From contig JAFDDS010000015.1 in assembly GCA_019310745.1 (NCBI GenBank), positions 1 through 8,417 on the forward strand: a DNA stretch of 8,417 nt. The letters are read 5' to 3'. This DNA comes from Deltaproteobacteria bacterium. Its GTDB lineage: Bacteria > Desulfobacterota > DSM-4660 > Desulfatiglandales > B25-G16. The notes below the pieces were generated by a model. The model had not been told where the DNA came from. It saw only the letters and a program-made list of their open reading frames with translations, and did no database searches. This document shows, piece after piece, positions 5,726-8,417 of the stretch. The position numbers and the translations under genes are program-made. Every line of letters begins with the position of its first letter. Position 1 is the stretch's first letter.

Positions 5726-6529
5726 ATGAGCATTCTTGAAAAAGTTGGCGAAAATGAGTGGCGATTTATTGAATCCGGCTGTGTCAGAGACTTGATGGAA
5801 GAATTTCATGAGGCGCTGGATTGTTTAGATAGTGCGGAATTTCAATTGGGTGAAAAGATGTTACGCTCTATCATTGATAGGTGCCCAGAGCATGTTGATG
5901 CAATACACCATCTAGCCCTTATTTCAGAAAATGAAGGCAGAGACCTGGAATATCATTCGCTTGAGAAGAAAGCCGTAGATATTGCGTTAAAAAATTTTCC
6001 GAAAGAGTTCAGGCTGGGAGAAGACCTTTTGGAATGGGGTTGGTTGGAAAATCGCCCCTTTTTGAGAGCATATCATGGCTTAGGCCTCGCTCTTCTTAAG
6101 AGAGGATCTGTTAAAGAAGCGCTCAACATTTTCTTGAATGTATTATCATTCAACCCAAATGATAATCAAGGCATAAGAGACGTAGCTATTGAGTGTTTCT
6201 TCGAGCTTGACGAGCCGGAAAATGTTCTTTCTATTTGCGATAAATACCCTGGTGATATAACTCCTCAACTGCTCTACGGTCGTCCATTGGCACTCATTCA
6301 ACTCGATAGGTTACCTGAGGCAAAAGAATCCATAAAAGAGGCTGTTGCAGGGCTTCCATTTGTCGTGAAAGAGCTTTTGAAAAAACGCCATGTGAGACCA
6401 AAGTCCTTAATGGATGGCTATGTAACCTCCGGTGGAAAAGATGAGGCGTATTTTTATTGGGAAACTTCGGGGAGTTTTTGGGAGAATACCACTGGTGCTT
6501 TAGATCTTTTGAAAAAGTATTTGCGATGA
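5726..6529 (+). CDS. Tetratricopeptide-repeat protein of unknown function
   Basis: This 267-residue soluble protein has no signal peptide or membrane segment. Helix-pair repeats are visible at about residues 27-60 (ending DRCPEHVDAI), 62-91, 112-146 (RAYHGLGLALLKRGSVKEALNIFLNVLSFNPND), 147-175 and 183-212, a TPR-like superhelix for protein binding. The C-terminal block KRHVRPKSLMDGYVTSGGKDEAYFYWETSGSFWENTTGALDLL (H222 and following) has a conserved look. It resembles the ends of bacterial TPR proteins that often carry SEC-C or pRiA4b ORF-3-like modules; no SEC-C cysteines are present here. AAAGGA at 5713-5718 favours ATG 5726 over the TTG one codon earlier. It lies between the Doc module and repeat copy B and may be passenger cargo rather than part of either toxin system. 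Confidence 0.75.
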   Translation: MSILEKVGENEWRFIESGCVRDLMEEFHEALDCLDSAEFQLGEKMLRSIIDRCPEHVDAIHHLALISENEGRDLEYHSLEKKAVDIALKNFPKEFRLGEDLLEWGWLENRPFLRAYHGLGLALLKRGSVKEALNIFLNVLSFNPNDNQGIRDVAIECFFELDEPENVLSICDKYPGDITPQLLYGRPLALIQLDRLPEAKESIKEAVAGLPFVVKELLKKRHVRPKSLMDGYVTSGGKDEAYFYWETSGSFWENTTGALDLLKKYLR

Positions 6530-6640
6530 TACTGATGGTTTGATTGGTGCTCATCATGAGGGTATAGGGCTTGCCCTTAATATTGGACATTCAGGATGAA
6601 GACCATACTAGGCATCCTCTGAGGGATTTTGGGCGCGCGG

Positions 6641-6708
6641 TACTTATTTTTAAAACATCAAAACAGGTATAAAGCAGGTAACGAAGAAAACACTTGCTTA
6701 CAGCAATG
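6641..6708 (+). repeat. Inter-module direct repeat, copy B
   Basis: This copy matches copy A (4777-4844) at 66 of 68 positions in direct orientation. It lacks the GGGGACACAA lead-in of copies A and C and is preceded instead by a G+C-rich GGGCGCGCGG. With copy A it brackets the Doc-TPR segment, about 1.86 kb between equivalent points. Confidence 0.88.
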
Positions 6709-6726
6709 TTATCTTACTGCTGTAAG
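6697..6726. repeat. Inverted repeat CTTACAGCA / TGCTGTAAG at the end of copy B
   Basis: CTTACAGCA (6697-6705) and TGCTGTAAG (6718-6726) are perfect complements, a 9-base stem with a 12-base loop. The left arm lies in the shared repeat and the right arm lies beyond it. Copy A has the left arm only, so the hairpin is either lost there or fortuitous here. Confidence 0.5.
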
Positions 6727-6807
6727 GGTCGGCACAAAAGCCATTCAACCCTTAAGTAGCCTGAACCCACCAGTTAAAGACAACAATCTAATTTTAATGC
6801 TCTCGAG

Positions 6808-6843
6808 ATAACGCTTGACGTTATTACCGAAGTTCGTTATTAT
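6808..6843 (+). promoter_or_regulatory. higBA promoter with overlapping operator
   Basis: TTGACG (6815-6820), a 17-base spacer and TATTAT (6838-6843) make a strong sigma70-like promoter. The palindrome ATAACG-N5-CGTTAT (6808-6813/6819-6824) covers the -35. A further half-site CGTTATT (6835-6841) overlaps the -10, a direct repeat of 6819-6825 spaced by 16 bases. This is the layout expected for autorepression by the HigA protein. The predicted start (about 6849-6851) coincides with the higB ATG. Confidence 0.55.
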
Positions 6844-6849
6844 TGTTCT

Positions 6850-7131
6850 ATGATAAAATCCTTCCGGGACAAAGAGACCGAGAAAATATTAAATCGACAA
6901 TTTTCAGGTAAATTGTCCCAGAATATCCAGCATGTCGCGCGCAAGAAGCTGATAATTCTTGATGCTGCAACAGTATTAAATGATTTGCGAGTACCGCCGG
7001 GTAACCGATTGGAGGCATTGAAAGGTGACCGGAAAGGCCAACATTGTATACGCATCAATGACCAATGGCGGATATGTTTTAAATGGAAAGCTGGCGATGC
7101 GTATGACGTTGAAATTACAGATTATCATTAG
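6850..7131 (+). CDS. higB: HigB-family toxin (RelE superfamily ribonuclease)
   Basis: This 93-residue protein is a full-length HigB/GraT-type toxin. It opens MIKSFRDKETEKI and carries the family hallmark VPPGNRLEALKGDRKGQHCIRINDQWRICFKW (about residues 48-79), ending DVEITDYH. The conserved arginines (R53, R61, R68, R73), lysines and the C-terminal H93 fit the active surface of ribosome-dependent mRNA interferases. Expected role: cleavage of translated mRNA during stress. The toxin comes first, as is typical for hig loci. No Shine-Dalgarno precedes the ATG, and the best promoter would start the mRNA at or next to it, so a leaderless message is possible. The stop codon overlaps the AGGAGG that serves higA. 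Confidence 0.95.
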   Translation: MIKSFRDKETEKILNRQFSGKLSQNIQHVARKKLIILDAATVLNDLRVPPGNRLEALKGDRKGQHCIRINDQWRICFKWKAGDAYDVEITDYH

Positions 7132-7140
7132 GAGGATCGT

Positions 7141-7455
7141 ATGAAAAACGAGAAACTTGCTCCCATCCACCCAGGCGAAATTCTTAGGGAGGAATTCTTA
7201 GAGCCAATGGGAATTAGCCAGTACCGACTGGCCAAGAATATAAGTGTGCCTCCTAGGCGCATCAACGAAATTGTCCACGGTAAACGGTCAATTACTGCAG
7301 ATACAGCTTTGCGTTTGGGACGTTTTTTCGGCATGTCTGCTCAATTTTGGCTTAACCTCCAAACTCGGTATGATCTTGAAGTGACTGAGGATTTACTTGA
7401 GGGCCGGCTTGCTGAGGAGATACACACTCTTGAGGCACATTTAACTTCAATGTAA
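7141..7455 (+). CDS. higA: HigA-family antitoxin (XRE helix-turn-helix)
   Basis: This 104-residue protein starts with the HigA signature APIHPGEILREEFLEPMGISQYRLAK. The helix-turn-helix is about residues 25-46 (ISQYRLAKNISVPPRRINEIVHG), followed by KRSITADTALRLGRFFGMSAQFWLNLQTRYDLE, all standard for the family. It should neutralise HigB and, alone or in complex, repress the upstream promoter through the palindrome at 6808-6824. AGGAGG at 7130-7135 overlaps the higB stop and gives strong initiation at 7141, favouring excess antitoxin. The C-terminal acidic helix (DLLEGRLAEEIHTLEAHL) is complete. Confidence 0.96.
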   Translation: MKNEKLAPIHPGEILREEFLEPMGISQYRLAKNISVPPRRINEIVHGKRSITADTALRLGRFFGMSAQFWLNLQTRYDLEVTEDLLEGRLAEEIHTLEAHLTSM

Positions 7456-7510
7456 ATTTGGGGTTACAAGACGGGACATTGGTTCTGAGGCAACTTACTG
7501 TATTGTATCC

Positions 7511-7560
7511 CTGGGACACAATATTAATTTTTAAACAGGGAAATAGGCATAAAGAGATAG
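7511..7560 (+). repeat. Inter-module direct repeat, copy C (diverged)
   Basis: CTGGGACACAATATTAATTTTTAAA-type sequence (7511-7535) matches the left part of copy A closely. It then continues as a looser match, AAATAGGCATAAAG (7541-7554) against AAATAGGTATAAAG of copy A, after a short divergent stretch. An ACATTGGTTCTG at 7476-7487 also corresponds to ACATTGATTCTG upstream of copy A (4756-4767), with extra bases in between here. Same orientation as A and B. Confidence 0.65.
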
Positions 7561-7637
7561 TAGGTGATCAACTGACAGGCCTGAAAATGGTATACATTAA
7601 ATACTTCGATGCTCCTAAGTAACTACGACTTTATTTG

Positions 7638-7666
7638 TTGATTTTAAATAAAACCTATTTTATAGC
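7638..7666 (+). promoter_or_regulatory. Candidate promoter for the membrane protein gene
   Basis: TTGATT (7638-7643), a 17-base spacer and TATAGC (7661-7666, 4 of 6) resemble the other promoter candidates in this window. The transcript leader before the ATG at 7776 would be about 100 bases. The surroundings are very A/T rich, so chance occurrence is quite possible. Confidence 0.3.
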
Positions 7667-7775
7667 TTCTTTTGGCTAGTAATCTGTGAAATGGTTTGTG
7701 ATAGAAACGCAGGTCTGGTTTAGTAGATAGTAATTTTTTATCATAGGAGATCGTTGAGATTGAAAGTTAAATATT

Positions 7776-8417
7776 ATGAATCATACTCTCACAAATAAAT
7801 TTAAGGAATATTTCACAATAAAACCCTTGATCGAAACCTTTAGCTTCTTTCGGGCATATGCGCGAGATATAGTAACTTTCCTTGTATATGCTACAGTTCC
7901 TGTGATAATTATTGAAAATTTTATTTCCTACTACGCGATTAATTACAATTTTCCCTTTCAGATTAAACATCTTCCTATTATTGTACATTTTCTCTATCAA
8001 CCCATTTACACTGGGGGTCTGATCTACCTTATTTCCAAGATAGTTGCAGGAGAGAAATGGGATATAAAAGGATGTCTATTGATCGGATTACGGTGTTGGG
8101 TAAACCTATTACTTGTTAATATTGTTAGCTCATTGATGGTCATCCCTGGACTCTTCGCTTTTATAATTCCTGGGCTATTTATTTTTGCAAGATTATCATT
8201 AGCAGAATTCTGCGTGGTGCTTGATAGGCTCAGCCCTATGGAGGCCTTATTGCACAGCAACAAGATGAGTAGGAATTTTACATGGCAAATCATTAGCAGC
8301 GCTCTGCTTCTTTCAATAATACTATTAGGATTTCAGCTCCTCATCCACCTCGCAATAGTAACCCTTTCTTTAGAGAATATATTTATATTCATGATTACTG
8401 AATTATTGATTATTATT
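7776..8417 (+). CDS. Multi-pass inner-membrane protein, N-terminal part (runs off the right edge)
   Basis: This frame is open for 214 codons to the window edge without a stop. Hydrophobic stretches at about residues 32-54, 66-91, 105-146 and 171-214 point to at least four or five membrane segments. The piece IPGLFAFIIPGLFIFARLSLAEFCVVLDRLSPMEALLHSNKMSRNFTWQI (about 123-171) resembles the conserved block of YciC/GPDPase membrane-domain proteins, where a PG(I/L)...R.....VL....P..AL..S...... pattern is typical. Transport or membrane-homeostasis roles are guesses. The ATG at 7776 follows a weak GAAAG (7762-7766), and an in-frame stop at 7761 rules out an upstream extension. It appears to be the first chromosomal-type gene after the accessory block. 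Confidence 0.75.
   Translation, partial: MNHTLTNKFKEYFTIKPLIETFSFFRAYARDIVTFLVYATVPVIIIENFISYYAINYNFPFQIKHLPIIVHFLYQPIYTGGLIYLISKIVAGEKWDIKGCLLIGLRCWVNLLLVNIVSSLMVIPGLFAFIIPGLFIFARLSLAEFCVVLDRLSPMEALLHSNKMSRNFTWQIISSALLLSIILLGFQLLIHLAIVTLSLENIFIFMITELLIII

Larger units (their letters stand above)
6530..6849. other. Noncoding region between the TPR gene and higB, with repeat copy B
   Basis: These 320 bases hold no supported gene; a plus-strand open frame at 6629-6811 simply runs through the repeat. The visible elements are a small AGGGC/GCCCT hairpin (6566-6577) without a T-run, repeat copy B (6641-6708), an inverted repeat (6697-6726), and the higBA promoter/operator (6808-6843). Confidence 0.6.
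7456..7775. other. A/T-rich noncoding region with a diverged repeat copy
   Basis: These 320 bases contain no supported gene. The diverged third repeat copy is at 7511-7560, a promoter candidate at 7638-7666, and a small ATAAAA/TTTTAT inverted repeat (7648-7653/7658-7663) over the -10. No G+C-rich terminator hairpin for higBA is apparent. Confidence 0.55.

Noticed and set aside
6566..6577. AGGGC-TT-GCCCT as terminator of the TPR gene
   Set aside because: The stem is short, the loop too tight and no T-run follows.
6629..6811. 60-codon plus-strand open frame across repeat copy B
   Set aside because: It is a read-through of the noncoding repeat, has no ribosome binding site or recognisable product, and the equivalent frame is not kept at copy A.
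7767..8293. Minus-strand open frames at the right end
   Set aside because: They are shadows of the plus-strand membrane-protein frame, whose hydrophobic pattern and domain-like block are coherent.

Overview
This is bacterial DNA of moderate-to-low G+C (sampled lines mostly 35-43%) with Shine-Dalgarno-led genes and sigma70-like promoters. The left third looks like chromosomal housekeeping and metabolic DNA. It holds the N-terminal half of DNA polymerase I on the minus strand (1-1383) and a plus-strand operon of an SCP-x-like thiolase with a DUF35 zinc/OB-fold partner (1786-3500). Thiolase-DUF35 pairs are typical of archaea and of anaerobic or syntrophic bacteria such as aromatic- and fatty-acid-degrading Desulfobacterota. 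An anaerobe of that kind is my best guess, but the window does not fix the taxon.

From about 3500 to 7770 the character changes to a mosaic of small accessory modules, all on the plus strand. (1) A two-gene unit at 3741-4187 pairs a small toxin-like protein with a DUF2283 protein and ends in an attC-like imperfect hairpin (4191-4263). (2) A clearly G+C-richer two-gene unit at 4278-4750 encodes a cysteine-rich zinc-binding protein and a LexA-type winged-helix protein lacking the LexA peptidase domain. (3) An antitoxin-Doc pair at 5055-5626 is followed by a second hairpin and a TPR protein (5726-6529). (4) A HigB-HigA system at 6850-7455 has its own promoter and operator.

Three directly oriented copies of a noncoding repeat lie between these modules: 4767-4844, 6641-6708 and a diverged copy at 7511-7560. 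The first two match at 66 of 68 positions. With the attC-like hairpins and the abrupt G+C change, this suggests a cassette-type accumulation of toxin-antitoxin modules, possibly an integrase-less attC cluster or a repeat-mediated island. No integrase or transposase gene is visible. The window ends in the 5' part of a multi-pass membrane protein gene (7776-8417).

Working logic: the thiolase and DUF35 protein probably form one enzyme for acyl-CoA condensation or cleavage. Each toxin-antitoxin pair is translationally coupled and probably autoregulated. The repeats and hairpins are candidate recombination scars or substrates that brought the modules together.
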